Assembly: GCA_023387735.1 (NCBI GenBank)
Contig: JAEWHP010000019.1
Span: 98,062 to 162,061, forward strand
DNA length: 64,000 bases
Direction of reading: 5' to 3'
Origin: Pseudomonadota bacterium
GTDB taxonomy: Bacteria > Pseudomonadota > Alphaproteobacteria > Rhizobiales > Xanthobacteraceae
Below, one piece after another: positions 53,675 through 62,164 of this stretch; the first letter of the stretch is position 1; every line of letters starts with the position of its first letter. The notes under the pieces are model-generated. The model worked only from the letters and a program-made list of their open reading frames with translations. It was not told the origin of the DNA and did not search any database. Position numbers and translations under genes: made by a program.

Positions 53675-53938
53675 ATGACGAAAGAGCAAGCGGTCAATCG
53701 CCTCATCTGCCAGGCTTACGCAGCAATGGCCGTGATGGTCGCGACATTCATCCTATGGGTGCTGCTCGATCCAGAGGGCTATGCCTTATGGAAGTTTGTT
53801 TCACCTTATTTCGTGGGCTTATTCACTGGAGCCTACCTTCTCGGCTGGATGCCAAAACTAGCTCTCAGAGGATGGGAGGTTTTGCGCGAGGTAGATCGTC
53901 GACAGCGGGCTCAGCGCTCGGCCCAAAAGAACGACTAG
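53675..53938 (+). CDS. Two-helix membrane protein
   Basis: An 87-residue protein with helices at about 14-32 and 40-60 and a charged C-terminal tail (REVDRRQRAQRSAQKND). GAGG lies 7 nt before ATG. No family recognised. Confidence 0.5.
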   Translation: MTKEQAVNRLICQAYAAMAVMVATFILWVLLDPEGYALWKFVSPYFVGLFTGAYLLGWMPKLALRGWEVLREVDRRQRAQRSAQKND

Positions 53939-54005
53939 GTCGCGCGTGACGATGGTGCTTTCACTCGCTTGCCAGCAGAAGTAAGCTGCTCTGAGAGGCA
54001 CCGAA

Positions 54006-54245
54006 ATGACGCCAGAGCAAAAAGCCGCATTTGAATCAATTGTGGCCTTGGTTCATCGTGAGGCAATGAAGATTGCTGAATTGCCCAAGGAGCAGCGTGC
54101 AGCCGCATTGCAGACCATTCACCGATCGATTGAGGCAGAACTAGGTGTTACGGACCCTGAGTTGATCGGCGTCTGCACGGAGGGAATTACAACGGTACTC
54201 CAACAGATCGAAGCGTCCGGGCGTCCATCTGGTGGGCATGCTTGA
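54006..54245 (+). CDS. Small helical protein
   Basis: A 79-residue soluble helical protein (AAFESIVALVHREAMKIAEL, then LIGVCTEGITTVLQQIEA). GAGAGG lies 6 nt upstream. Its stop overlaps the next gene's possible TTG start. Confidence 0.55.
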   Translation: MTPEQKAAFESIVALVHREAMKIAELPKEQRAAALQTIHRSIEAELGVTDPELIGVCTEGITTVLQQIEASGRPSGGHA

Positions 54246-54472
54246 ACGAGACGCAGCGGCCTATGCCGGAGGCAATAATGTCAGCAGAAGCGATAGAAGC
54301 CCTAATCCGGAACGCGATCCACACGGCGTATATCAAATACCCCGAAGGCGATGGAGGCCCGAACCTTAGCTATGAATGGATCGCGCCGGACCAAAGTAGC
54401 CACATCGCCAAGGCCATACTGCTGGATCTGGCTGCGAACGGATACAAGATTGTGAAAGCGACGACAGCCTAA
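54242..54472 (+). CDS. Small uncharacterised protein
   Basis: A 76-residue protein; ATG 54263 is a likely alternative start. SAEAIEALIRNAIHTAYIKY and SHIAKAILLDLAANGYKIV form helices. It is coupled to the preceding gene. No family recognised. Confidence 0.5.
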   Translation: MNETQRPMPEAIMSAEAIEALIRNAIHTAYIKYPEGDGGPNLSYEWIAPDQSSHIAKAILLDLAANGYKIVKATTA

Positions 54473-54566
54473 TCTTGTGGCAATGCTGAACGAGAGACAT
54501 GAACGTGGCTCTGCATTTGATCAAGCCACTAGATGAGTGGTGAATAAATTGACTGGGAGCAAGCCC

Positions 54567-56265
54567 ATGGGCAAAGCACCCATCAATCGAGGGATGCACC
54601 CTTCAAAGCCAATCGAGGCCATGCGCGCAGCTCAATATGTCCGCATGTCAACCGACAACCAGAAATACTCTCCAGAAAACCAACGCGCTGCCATAGCTAG
54701 CTATGCGGCAGAGAGAGGAATCGCCATCGTACGGAGTTACGCCGATGAAGGTCGCAGCGGCCTGACAATTGTGCGACGTGATGGATTGAATGACCTAATA
54801 CAGGATGTCCAACAAGGGCGCGCGGACTTTGACTGCATTCTCGTCTATGACGTAAGTCGCTGGGGACGATTTCAAGACGCAGATGAGAGTGCCTATTATG
54901 AGTTCATTTGCAAGCGGGCAGGCATCGCCTTACACTACTGCGAGGAAGAGTTCGACAACGACGGCAGTTTGGCCTCGGTTTTATTGAAGAGCATGAGCCG
55001 CGTTGAAGCAGCGAGCTTCAGTAGAAGATTGTCGAAGCGGGTATTCATGGCCCAATGCCACGGAGTAAGTTTGGGGTTTTGGCGAGGCGGCACAGCCCCG
55101 TACGGATTTCGCCGGAAAGCAGTTGACAAAAATGGTGCACCAAGAGGGCTCCTCGCCCCAGGACAACAGAAGCCCTTCAAGAGCGACCGCGTCATCTTGG
55201 TTCCTGGACCGAAATGGGAAATTGAAGTTGTCCGCCGCATTTTTCAAGATTTTGCATCTCGCAAGAAGAACAGAACCGAGATCGCAAATGGTCTAAACGC
55301 CAAACGAATTTATAATTCGCAAGGGAATCCTTGGCAGATGCAAACGATCGACATTCTGTTGAGGAACGAGGTGTATCTGGGCCACAATGTTTACAATCGC
55401 CGATCAGCCAAGCTTCGGCAGCGTCCGGTCGACAACCCTCCCGAGATGTGGATTCGGCGCGACAACGCGTTCAAGCCCCTCGTCTCGTCTGCGCTATTTG
55501 CCAAGGCGCAGACAGTTCTTTCGGAATTGGCGTACCGTCAGGAACTCACAGATCAAGAAATTCTCGACAAGTTGAAGGCTCTCTGGCGAAAGGAAGGTCA
55601 TCTTTCCATGAAGATTCTGGAAGCCTCCGAGGACACGCCAGACTGGACTGTCTTCGCGGCGGTTCGGATCTCTTATGAACGCCTACAAGCTGATCGGCTT
55701 CAAACCTCAAGCCCGGTACAACTACGCGGAAACCGGCGCAAAGATCGACGCGCTTATTCGCGCCGCCGCAGGCAAAATCGTCTCGAAACTACGAATAATC
55801 GACGAAACCGCTATGTTTCTCCCCGAGCTCAATTTGATTTCCGCAGGTAATCTGACGATGGTTATTGCGGTTGCTTGGTCTGTTTCCGACGGCACGATAG
55901 CGGGTCGCCGGTCGCGTCGTTGGGAAGTGCGAAAAATCAAGTACCGTCGCTCTGATCTGACGTTGGTCATCAGGATGGACAAGTCGAATATTGCAGTTCA
56001 GGACTACTTCTTGCTTCCAACGCCTAACTTGCCTCTTACCAAGGATCAAAAGAAGCTTCGCATCTCAGATCGCGTGTTTGGCAACTTCGGTCACAGCGAC
56101 TTTAACTCTGTCCTACGCGCGCTCCGCGAGACGTTCCGTCAACGAGGCGAGCCTTTTGATCTCACGACCAGGGCAAGCCGCGCTGCTTCAGCCACGCCAA
56201 AACAATTGTCCCGATCGTCACTAACAAGCCGGTCCAAGCGAGCGAACGGCCACGCGCGGCGCTGA
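54567..56265 (+). pseudogene. Frameshifted large serine recombinase
   Basis: The first frame (54567-55850) has a resolvase domain with Ser28 in YVRMSTDNQKYSPENQ, ILVYDVSRWGRF, and a recombinase domain (APYGFRRKAV; EIANGLNAKRIYNSQGNPW). Near 55663 the reading frame shifts: the second frame continues RRFGSLMNAYKLIGFKPQAR to the C-terminus near 56265. Skipping one base in GTCTTCGCGGCGG would rejoin both. Large serine recombinases insert phages and mobile elements. A programmed frameshift is possible but unlikely. Confidence 0.8.
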
Positions 56266-56368
56266 TGGATCGCAGATAGAGAAATGCGCCAATCAGCTTG
56301 CCGTAGTTTCTTTTGAAGTCGCCGTTGAGCTTCGAGATCTCGATTAGCTCGGAAGATCGGTCGGTCAT
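56162..56368 (-). CDS. Small membrane-anchored protein
   Basis: A 68-residue protein: polar N-terminus (MTDRSSELIEISKLNGDF) and a C-terminal helix (WTGLLVTIGTIVLAWLKQ). AGGAGG lies 8 nt before ATG 56368. Its 3' end overlaps the recombinase C-terminus on the other strand by 104 bp, so one of the two ends may be decayed. Confidence 0.6.
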   Translation of the reverse strand: MTDRSSELIEISKLNGDFKRNYGKLIGAFLYLRSISAARGRSLAWTGLLVTIGTIVLAWLKQRGLPWS

Positions 56369-56577
56369 AATGGGAACCTCCTGGAAAATCAGCAGGCTCC
56401 CTATAGACACCTGATTTGCCCGACGTGTTAAGCGGAATGTTTTTGCTCGAAGGGCTAGACACGCTTTCGGTGATTTGCCCGTCGGGCTGAGCACAGCAGC
56501 GCTTTGGTCATCAGGCGGAAGGAGCGAAGCGACCCAAGTGTCCAGCTTCGAATTGCGGAATTGGGCCGAGCGCTTAT

Positions 56578-56892
56578 ATGCCGACCATGACAAAGCCGAT
56601 CATTGCACGTCCGCGCCGCGCCAGCCCGATACTTGTCTGCAAGAAGTGCCTGAAGCGTGCTCCGGCAGGCGCCGAAGTAAGACGCGAGTTGAAGTCGGCG
56701 CTAAAACACCGACCTAGTGGTGCGCTAAAGCGATCTCGTCTGGTCTCAACGAGCTGCTTCGGCATCTGCCCCAAGAGGGCAGTCGTCATGGCCAGCGCCC
56801 AAAGCCTTCAAGCCGGCGAGTACATTCTCGTATCGCATCGGCGGCAAGTTGATGATGCTTTGGAAGGGCTATCCGCCTCAACGCCCGAATGA
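56578..56892 (+). CDS. Predicted [2Fe-2S]/metal-binding thioredoxin-fold protein
   Basis: A 104-residue protein: ASPILVCKKCLKRAPAG gives CxxC, and STSCFGICPKRAVVMAS gives a second CxxxC, the four-Cys spacing of thioredoxin-like ferredoxins. ATG 56587 is an alternative start. It may carry electrons or bind a metal. Confidence 0.6.
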   Translation: MPTMTKPIIARPRRASPILVCKKCLKRAPAGAEVRRELKSALKHRPSGALKRSRLVSTSCFGICPKRAVVMASAQSLQAGEYILVSHRRQVDDALEGLSASTPE

Positions 56893-57004
56893 TCCGATGA
56901 AAGCGCTCGGTGATGCGCCGGGAGTGTGACGGATCGCACATACCGAGCCTCTGCCGAATATCATCGTGCGTTTCCTACAAACTCATTTGGCGAAGGAATT
57001 TCAG

Positions 57005-57259
57005 ATGAAAAAGGCAGCACTTACTATCGCGACGATCGGTACGCTTGCAGCGCTCATCGCGTCGGCGCCAGCAGAGGCCCGTGGACTCCGAGGCAACCGC
57101 GTGGCGGTTGGAGCCGCAGTCGCTACCGCCGTCGCTGTCGGAGTTGCCGCTAGCACTTATGGGCACGGCCCGGGTTATGGCTACTACGGACCCGCATATT
57201 ACGAGCCTGGCTACGTTGTTACCCGGCCATATCCCTTCTATCGAGGATTTCCCTACTAA
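57005..57259 (+). CDS. Small exported Gly/Tyr-rich protein
   Basis: An 84-residue protein with a Sec signal peptide (MKKAALTIATIGTLAALIAS, ends APAEA) and a mature part with a glycine-zipper-like helix and a tyrosine-rich tail (GHGPGYGYYGPAYYEPGY). Envelope location is likely. GAAGGA is 7 nt before the ATG. Confidence 0.6.
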   Translation: MKKAALTIATIGTLAALIASAPAEARGLRGNRVAVGAAVATAVAVGVAASTYGHGPGYGYYGPAYYEPGYVVTRPYPFYRGFPY

Positions 57260-57277
57260 CGGCGTTTGTCAGTTGTG

Positions 57278-57303
57278 AGCGCGGGGCTGTGGCTCCGCGC
57301 TTT
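57278..57303 (+). terminator. Rho-independent-like terminator
   Basis: AGCGCGG (57278-57284) pairs with CCGCGCT (57295-57301), followed by a short T run. It lies 18 bp after the Gly/Tyr-rich protein gene. Confidence 0.55.
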
Positions 57304-57326
57304 CGTGTAATCGCCTGAGGGATGCA

Positions 57327-57446
57327 CTAAGGGCGCGATGGCTCCGGTTCCCTCGCCGGCTGGGGTTGCCTCGATGGTTCGGGCGACCGGGGCGGTGGCT
57401 CCGGTCTCGTCGGCTCAGGCTGCCGCGGCGGCTCGCGTGCTGACAT
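57327..57446 (-). CDS. Proline-rich small peptide
   Basis: A 39-residue frame: MSAREPPRQPEPTRPEPPPR then PEPSRQPQPAREPEPSRP, a P/R/E repeat. GGGGGGAA precedes the ATG at some distance. A real gene is possible but the composition makes chance plausible. Confidence 0.35.
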   Translation of the reverse strand: MSAREPPRQPEPTRPEPPPRSPEPSRQPQPAREPEPSRP

Positions 57447-57507
57447 GCGGGTCGTGTTCCCCCCAAACCGGGCATCGGGCGGAACGGCCGGCTGTCGGCT
57501 CGAGGCG

Positions 57508-57675
57508 TCAGAAGCCACTCTTTTCCCTGAAAGGCTGAAGTTCGTCGTCCTTCTCAGCTGGTTGGCCGTGCTCTGGCTTAGTTCTCGAAGCCTTCTGGGC
57601 GCGCTCTTTGTCTGCGGGTCGCTCCTGCGATTTCTCGTCAAGAACGATGCCTTGGCTGCTTTTATCTCTCTGCAT
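57508..57675 (-). CDS. Small hydrophilic protein (55 residues)
   Basis: MQRDKSSQGIVLDEKSQERP, then KERAQKASRTKPEHGQP, is highly charged and probably disordered. GGGAGG lies 6 nt before the ATG, a strong site. It resembles short rhizobial stress-related proteins only in general composition. Confidence 0.6.
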   Translation of the reverse strand: MQRDKSSQGIVLDEKSQERPADKERAQKASRTKPEHGQPAEKDDELQPFREKSGF

Positions 57676-57797
57676 TGCATACCTCCCGTAAGGGATAACG
57701 CAGCAGGTGGGAGCGTGTTCACCGACTCATCGGTTTTCTCGAATCTGATGCGTTTGCCGCGTGCGGGAACTTTCAACGTCACAAAACGTTGACTGCT

Positions 57798-57983
57798 ATG
57801 GATTACGAATCTCAAGAAAAGGTGCTGCCCACGAAGGAAGAGCGTGAGGCGAAGAAAGAACAGGCCCGCAGGGATGCCGCAAAAGCGCTCAACGAACTCA
57901 GGGAGGCGGATGATGCTTTTCGCGCGAACTTCGAGCGGCTTAAATCAGAGCGTCGTGCCCGTGATTCCAAAACAAGTTCATAG
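57798..57983 (+). CDS. Small charged helical protein
   Basis: A 61-residue protein (MDYESQEKVLPTKEEREAKK, then READDAFRANFERLKSER), one long charged helix. TTG 57789 is upstream in frame. Unknown function. Confidence 0.55.
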   Translation: MDYESQEKVLPTKEEREAKKEQARRDAAKALNELREADDAFRANFERLKSERRARDSKTSS

Positions 57984-58043
57984 CGTATATGATGCGCTTG
58001 AGTGGTGTCGCTAAGGGCGGATGTACCCCTAGGTGACAGAAAA

Positions 58044-58072
58044 GGCCTCCAGCTTCGGCTCGGAGGTCTTTT
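58044..58072 (+). terminator. Rho-independent-like terminator
   Basis: GGCCTCC (58044-58050) pairs with GGAGGTC (58062-58068), followed by TTTT. It lies 60 bp after the charged helical protein gene. Confidence 0.55.
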
Positions 58073-58236
58073 GCGTTCAAGGAGCAGCGATGGAAGTAGC
58101 GCTCTAAGTCGCACTAGAAGGACCGGACGTGGCTACGACTTTGTTCCTGGATGCCTTTCTAGGAATGAGTTAAGGTAAGGTGAGGGCGTCCCTTTCATCT
58201 TGAGCAGGTCGGCCAGCACCCTCAGCCTGGCCAAAG

Positions 58237-58374
58237 CTAGGTCGGTCTTCCCGTGGCAAAGAAGAGCGCCTGGAGAACCGCATCGATCCCCACGACGCGG
58301 TCGCGGATGTCATGCTCCAGCGTCAAGAGGTTGCGCGCCGTGATCTCCAATAGCTGGCGTTCTTCGTGGGTCAT
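58237..58374 (-). CDS. Small helical protein
   Basis: A 45-residue frame: MTHEERQLLEITARNLLTLE then IRDRVVGIDAVLQALF. The helical pattern is good and like other rhizobial small proteins. No upstream ribosome site was clear. Confidence 0.45.
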   Translation of the reverse strand: MTHEERQLLEITARNLLTLEHDIRDRVVGIDAVLQALFFATGRPT

Positions 58375-59384
58375 GTATCGATACGCGCAACTGATGCCTG
58401 TGTTCCTGTGCGGTGGAGATTCGCGCGTTGCCTGACGCCTCCTCGAAGGCGCGCGTAAGGTCCCATTGCGGCAACGCTGCAGGGCAGGGGGGTGCCTCAG
58501 GCCAACCGAAGGCCTCCGTAGCGCCATGCGTCGCGGAAGGGGCAGCCACTCCGCGTCCGTCGATTTGTCGGGAAGACCCGAGCGCAACAGCCTAGCCTTC
58601 ACAGCTCTTGGCGGACACAGTTTGATGGGGGAGAAGGTTCGATCCCAGTTCCTCTCCCTCCGCCAGCCAAAATTTCGGCATCGTACCTCCTGGCCGCCAA
58701 GGGCCCAAAATCCCGCGGATTTTACCGACGGTTTTGTTCGGGAGAATTCAGCGAGCGGCTTCAGTTGCCCTCGATATGGGTTGGAGAATGCATTTTTCTC
58801 CGCAAGCTTCGTACCAGCTTCGGAAGTCAGATTCCCGATTTGCCCGAAGCGAAAGCGGGTTCGGGCCGGTTCATTTAGAATCCAACTCCGTCAACTAAAA
58901 AGAATTCCCAGAACTGGAATTCGCTAGTTCGATACCTGCCGCCCCAGCCACACTCACTCGACCTAAGATTGTGGTCAATTTATACGCGAAATACCTGCAT
59001 TTTACGGGGGGTTCTGCGCGCTTCGTCGGTCTCCAGCGATCCGAAAATCGGCAACTTTAGCGAGAATCTCGAGAAAGTCTCCAGCTCCAATCGCAGAAAT
59101 TTCCGTTTTTGAGGAGACGATTGGCGGAGACGGGTTAGATCACGACTGCGCGGTAGGTTTGGCAGGTGCATTCTGGCATCTGCCGGCTCGCTTCTCGGCG
59201 ATATCCCGATGCCACACCGGCAACAAACTACGAGCAATTCGTTTTCGGTTCGCTTCATTGTCACGTCTGCTTTCTGATGCAAAGCAGACGTGCGGCACTT
59301 CGCTGCGGAGTCAGTGCGAATCGCATTCCAATCTTGACTCGGTCGATCGACCGAATTAATGTTCTCTCCGGACGAGGTGAGTAA
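58375..59384. other. Long non-coding stretch before the TetR cluster
   Basis: About 1 kb. Around 58630 is GGTTCGATCCC followed by a CCTCTCCCTCCGCCA-like end, which looks vaguely like a tRNA-Ser 3' end but does not fold properly. An inverted repeat GAATTCC/GGAATTC lies at 58902-58922. No gene is convincing here. Confidence 0.5.
59339..59354. promoter_or_regulatory. Perfect 16-bp palindrome, likely TetR operator
   Basis: TCGGTCGATCGACCGA is identical on both strands. It lies 31 bp before the TetR start, where a self-repressing regulator would bind. TetR proteins usually recognise palindromes of 15-30 bp. Confidence 0.7.
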
Positions 59385-60002
59385 ATGGCGCGCGCAGCCA
59401 CTGCAAAAAAGCCGGATACTGCAATCGTGCTGCTGGAGGCGGCCAAGAAAATCTTGCGCCAGAACGGCTATGCCGGGTTGTCGACCCGTGGTGTCGCCGA
59501 AGCCGCGGGCGTCCCGCTGAGCCAGATCCACTATCACTTCGGTTCCAAGCAGGACATGGTGCTGGCGCTGTTCGAGTATCTCAACGCGCAACTGCTCGAC
59601 CGTCAGAACGCGCTGTTCGGCGACACCACGCTCAAGCTTTCCGAGCAATGGGACCGGGCGTGCGACTATCTCGATGAGGACATCGCCTCGGGCTACGTGC
59701 GCGTGATGCAGGAGCTGACGGCCGCGAGTTGGTCGAATCCGGCGGTCGCCAAGGTTGTCCGCGCGGGGATCATGGGATGGCTCGACCTGATCACGGGCTT
59801 GGCCCGTAAGGCCGGACGCGAGTTTGGCGGCTTCGGTCCGTTGACCGCCGAAGAAGTAAGTTCTCTCGTGGCCAGCGCGTTCATCGGTGCCGAAAGCCAT
59901 TATCTGCTCGGCTTCGAGAAGCAGGGGCTGCCGGTTCGCCAGGCGCTTCGGCGCTTTGGCGAACTCATTCGTATCGCGGAAAGTCGTTCAGCCACCAGGT
60001 GA
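59385..60002 (+). CDS. TetR-family transcriptional regulator
   Basis: A 205-residue regulator. The HTH is residues 14-60 (LLEAAKKILRQNGYAGLSTR, GVPLSQIHYHFGSKQDMV). The C-terminal ligand domain has no recognised subfamily. GAGGTG precedes ATG 59385. The stop is 4 bp before the fused hydrolase/glycosyltransferase gene, so it probably heads the operon and represses it. Confidence 0.9.
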   Translation: MARAATAKKPDTAIVLLEAAKKILRQNGYAGLSTRGVAEAAGVPLSQIHYHFGSKQDMVLALFEYLNAQLLDRQNALFGDTTLKLSEQWDRACDYLDEDIASGYVRVMQELTAASWSNPAVAKVVRAGIMGWLDLITGLARKAGREFGGFGPLTAEEVSSLVASAFIGAESHYLLGFEKQGLPVRQALRRFGELIRIAESRSATR

Positions 60003-60006
60003 CTTC

Positions 60007-62133
60007 ATGCGTGCAAAGCTGCCTGTTCAGGATGGGTTTGTCGAACGTGATGGCGTGAAGCTCTACTATGAGGTCTACGGGGACGGGCCGCAGACCATCG
60101 TCTTCGTGCCGCCGTGGAGCATCGTTCATTCCCGTGTGTACAAGGCCCAGCTGCCTTACTTCAGCGAACGGTTTCGCTGCGTCGCTTACGACGGCCGCGG
60201 CAACGGGAAATCCGACCGGCCGGACGAAGTGCCGGCGTACAGCCTGGACAACTACGTTGCCGATCTACTTTCAGTGATGGATGCGACCGGTACGGAAAAG
60301 GCGGTTCTCGTAGGACTATCCTTTGGCGGCATGATTGCGAGCGTGGTCGCCGCGTATCATGCCGAGCGCGTCAGCGCAGCCATCCTGGCTGGAACCTCGG
60401 CGGGCATCGGGCCTTCTTACCCCTATATGGCACCGGGGCATTTTCTGGCCAGGCAGGAGACGTTCGACGGCTGGAACAAGTACAACCGCGAGCATTGGCT
60501 GGCCGACTATCCCGACTTCGCGCAATTTTTCGTTCGCAACATCTTCAGCGACCCGCACTCGACCAGGCAGATCGAGGAAGGCATCGAATGGGCTGGCGAA
60601 ACCACCGGCGCCGTATTGGCCAGGATCGTGGAGGCACGGTCGATTGTATCGAAGTTCGACGTCGGCGAGGCGATGTACCGCAAGATCCTCTGCCCGGTAC
60701 TGGTGATTCACGGCGACGAAGATCAGCTGCAGCCCTATGCCCGTGGCAAGGCCGTGGCCGAGGCTACGAACGCTGAGCTGGTTGCCTTTCCCGGCGGCGG
60801 ACACAGTCTGCTGGGACGCTACCCCGCCAAGTGCAACGCATTGATCAATGATTTCCTCGGCCGCAGACTTGGCATTTCCGCACCCAGAAAAGTTGCTAAG
60901 GCCGAAAACAAGTCTGCAAACAAGTCCGCAAAGACGAAGCGAGCGCTCTATCTGTCTTCTCCCATCGGGCTCGGGCATGGCCGCCGCGACATCGCCATCA
61001 CGCGGGAGTTACGAAAACTTCACCCGGATCTGCAGGTCGACTGGCTTGCCCAGGACCCGGTCACGAGATTGCTCGAAGCGAGCGGCGAACGCGTGCATCC
61101 CTTGAGCAGCAGGCTGGCGAGCGAGACGCTGCACATCGAACTGGAATCAGGCGAGCACGATCTCAACGCTTTTCAGGCCATTCGCCGGATGGACGAGGTG
61201 CTCATCAAGAATTTCATGATCTTCCAGGATGCTGTCGAGGAGTGCGGCTACGATCTCGTCATCGCCGACGAGGCCTGGGACATCGACCATTACTGGCACG
61301 AGCATCCCGAACTCAAGAAGGCCGGCCTCGCCTGGTTCACCGACTTCGTCGGCTACGTACCGATGCCCGCGAATGGCGAGCACGAGGCCTTCCTCGCGAC
61401 CGACTACAATGGCGAGATGATCGAGCACGTCGAGCGCCATCCCAGCGTGCGCGATCGTGCCATCTTTGTCGGTTCGCCGGAGGACGTCGTGCCGCTGTCT
61501 TTCGGCAGGGATCTTCCGTCCATGCGCGACTGGGTGCCGAAGCACTTCGACTTCGCAGGCTACATCATCGGTGAGCATCCGCAGGCCTTCGGCCCTCGCG
61601 ATGACCTGCGCCGCAGCCTGGGCTATCGACCCGGCGAGTGCGTGTGCATTGTTACCGTCGGCGGATCCGGCGTCGGCACGCATCTCATCCGGCGCATCCT
61701 GCAGAGCTTTCCGTTGGTCCGCTCCAGGCTGCCCGAGTTGCGCATGATCCTCGTCGCTGGCCCGCGGATCGACCCCCGTTCCCTTGATGCGCCTGATGGC
61801 GTGGAGGTCCATGCCTTCGTGCCGGATCTCGACCGGCATCTGGCGGCTTGCGATCTGGCGCTTGTTCAGGGCGGCCTGACAACCTGCATGGAACTGACCG
61901 CGGCTGGCACACCGTTCCTCTACTTCCCGCTCAGGAATCATTTCGAGCAGAATTTTCACGTCACCCATCGCCTCGATCGGTACAACGCCGGCAGGCGAAT
62001 GGATTACGCGACCTCCACGCCGGACACGATCGCCGAAGCCATGGTCGCCACATTGAAGCAACCGGCGAGGTTCAAGCCGGTCGAAAGCGACGGCGCCATG
62101 CGTGCTGCGCGCATGCTCGCCGAAATCCTCTGA
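60007..62133 (+). CDS. Alpha/beta hydrolase fused to a GT-B glycosyltransferase-like domain
   Basis: A 708-residue protein. Residues 10-290 form an alpha/beta hydrolase: VFVPPWSIVHSRVYKAQLPY, nucleophile Ser105 in VGLSFGGMIA, acid in HGDEDQLQPY, and His266 in GGGHSLLGRY. A lysine-rich linker (KVAKAENKSANKSAKTKRAL) joins it to a GT-B domain (about 313-708) with an N-terminal SSPIGLGHGRRDIAI loop and the donor-binding segment VQGGLTTCMELTAAGTPF, which resembles MurG/UDP-glycosyltransferases. AGGTGA precedes ATG 60007. Both catalytic sites look complete. A cytosolic enzyme that modifies a small lipophilic acceptor is an inference. Confidence 0.9.
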   Translation: MRAKLPVQDGFVERDGVKLYYEVYGDGPQTIVFVPPWSIVHSRVYKAQLPYFSERFRCVAYDGRGNGKSDRPDEVPAYSLDNYVADLLSVMDATGTEKAVLVGLSFGGMIASVVAAYHAERVSAAILAGTSAGIGPSYPYMAPGHFLARQETFDGWNKYNREHWLADYPDFAQFFVRNIFSDPHSTRQIEEGIEWAGETTGAVLARIVEARSIVSKFDVGEAMYRKILCPVLVIHGDEDQLQPYARGKAVAEATNAELVAFPGGGHSLLGRYPAKCNALINDFLGRRLGISAPRKVAKAENKSANKSAKTKRALYLSSPIGLGHGRRDIAITRELRKLHPDLQVDWLAQDPVTRLLEASGERVHPLSSRLASETLHIELESGEHDLNAFQAIRRMDEVLIKNFMIFQDAVEECGYDLVIADEAWDIDHYWHEHPELKKAGLAWFTDFVGYVPMPANGEHEAFLATDYNGEMIEHVERHPSVRDRAIFVGSPEDVVPLSFGRDLPSMRDWVPKHFDFAGYIIGEHPQAFGPRDDLRRSLGYRPGECVCIVTVGGSGVGTHLIRRILQSFPLVRSRLPELRMILVAGPRIDPRSLDAPDGVEVHAFVPDLDRHLAACDLALVQGGLTTCMELTAAGTPFLYFPLRNHFEQNFHVTHRLDRYNAGRRMDYATSTPDTIAEAMVATLKQPARFKPVESDGAMRAARMLAEIL

Positions 62134-62164
62134 TTCAGTCAGTCACCATCGAGGAGGTACGTAC

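Noticed and set aside
55650..55680. Programmed frameshift in the serine recombinase
   Set aside because: No clear slippery heptamer or downstream stem was seen; decay or a sequencing error is simpler.
58600..58665. tRNA-Ser-like 3' end (GGTTCGATCCC ... CTCCGCCA)
   Set aside because: The T arm does not pair without inserted bases and no anticodon arm precedes it; similarity may be by chance.
58902..58922. GAATTCC/GGAATTC inverted repeat
   Set aside because: Short, far from any start codon, and could be random in this non-coding kilobase.
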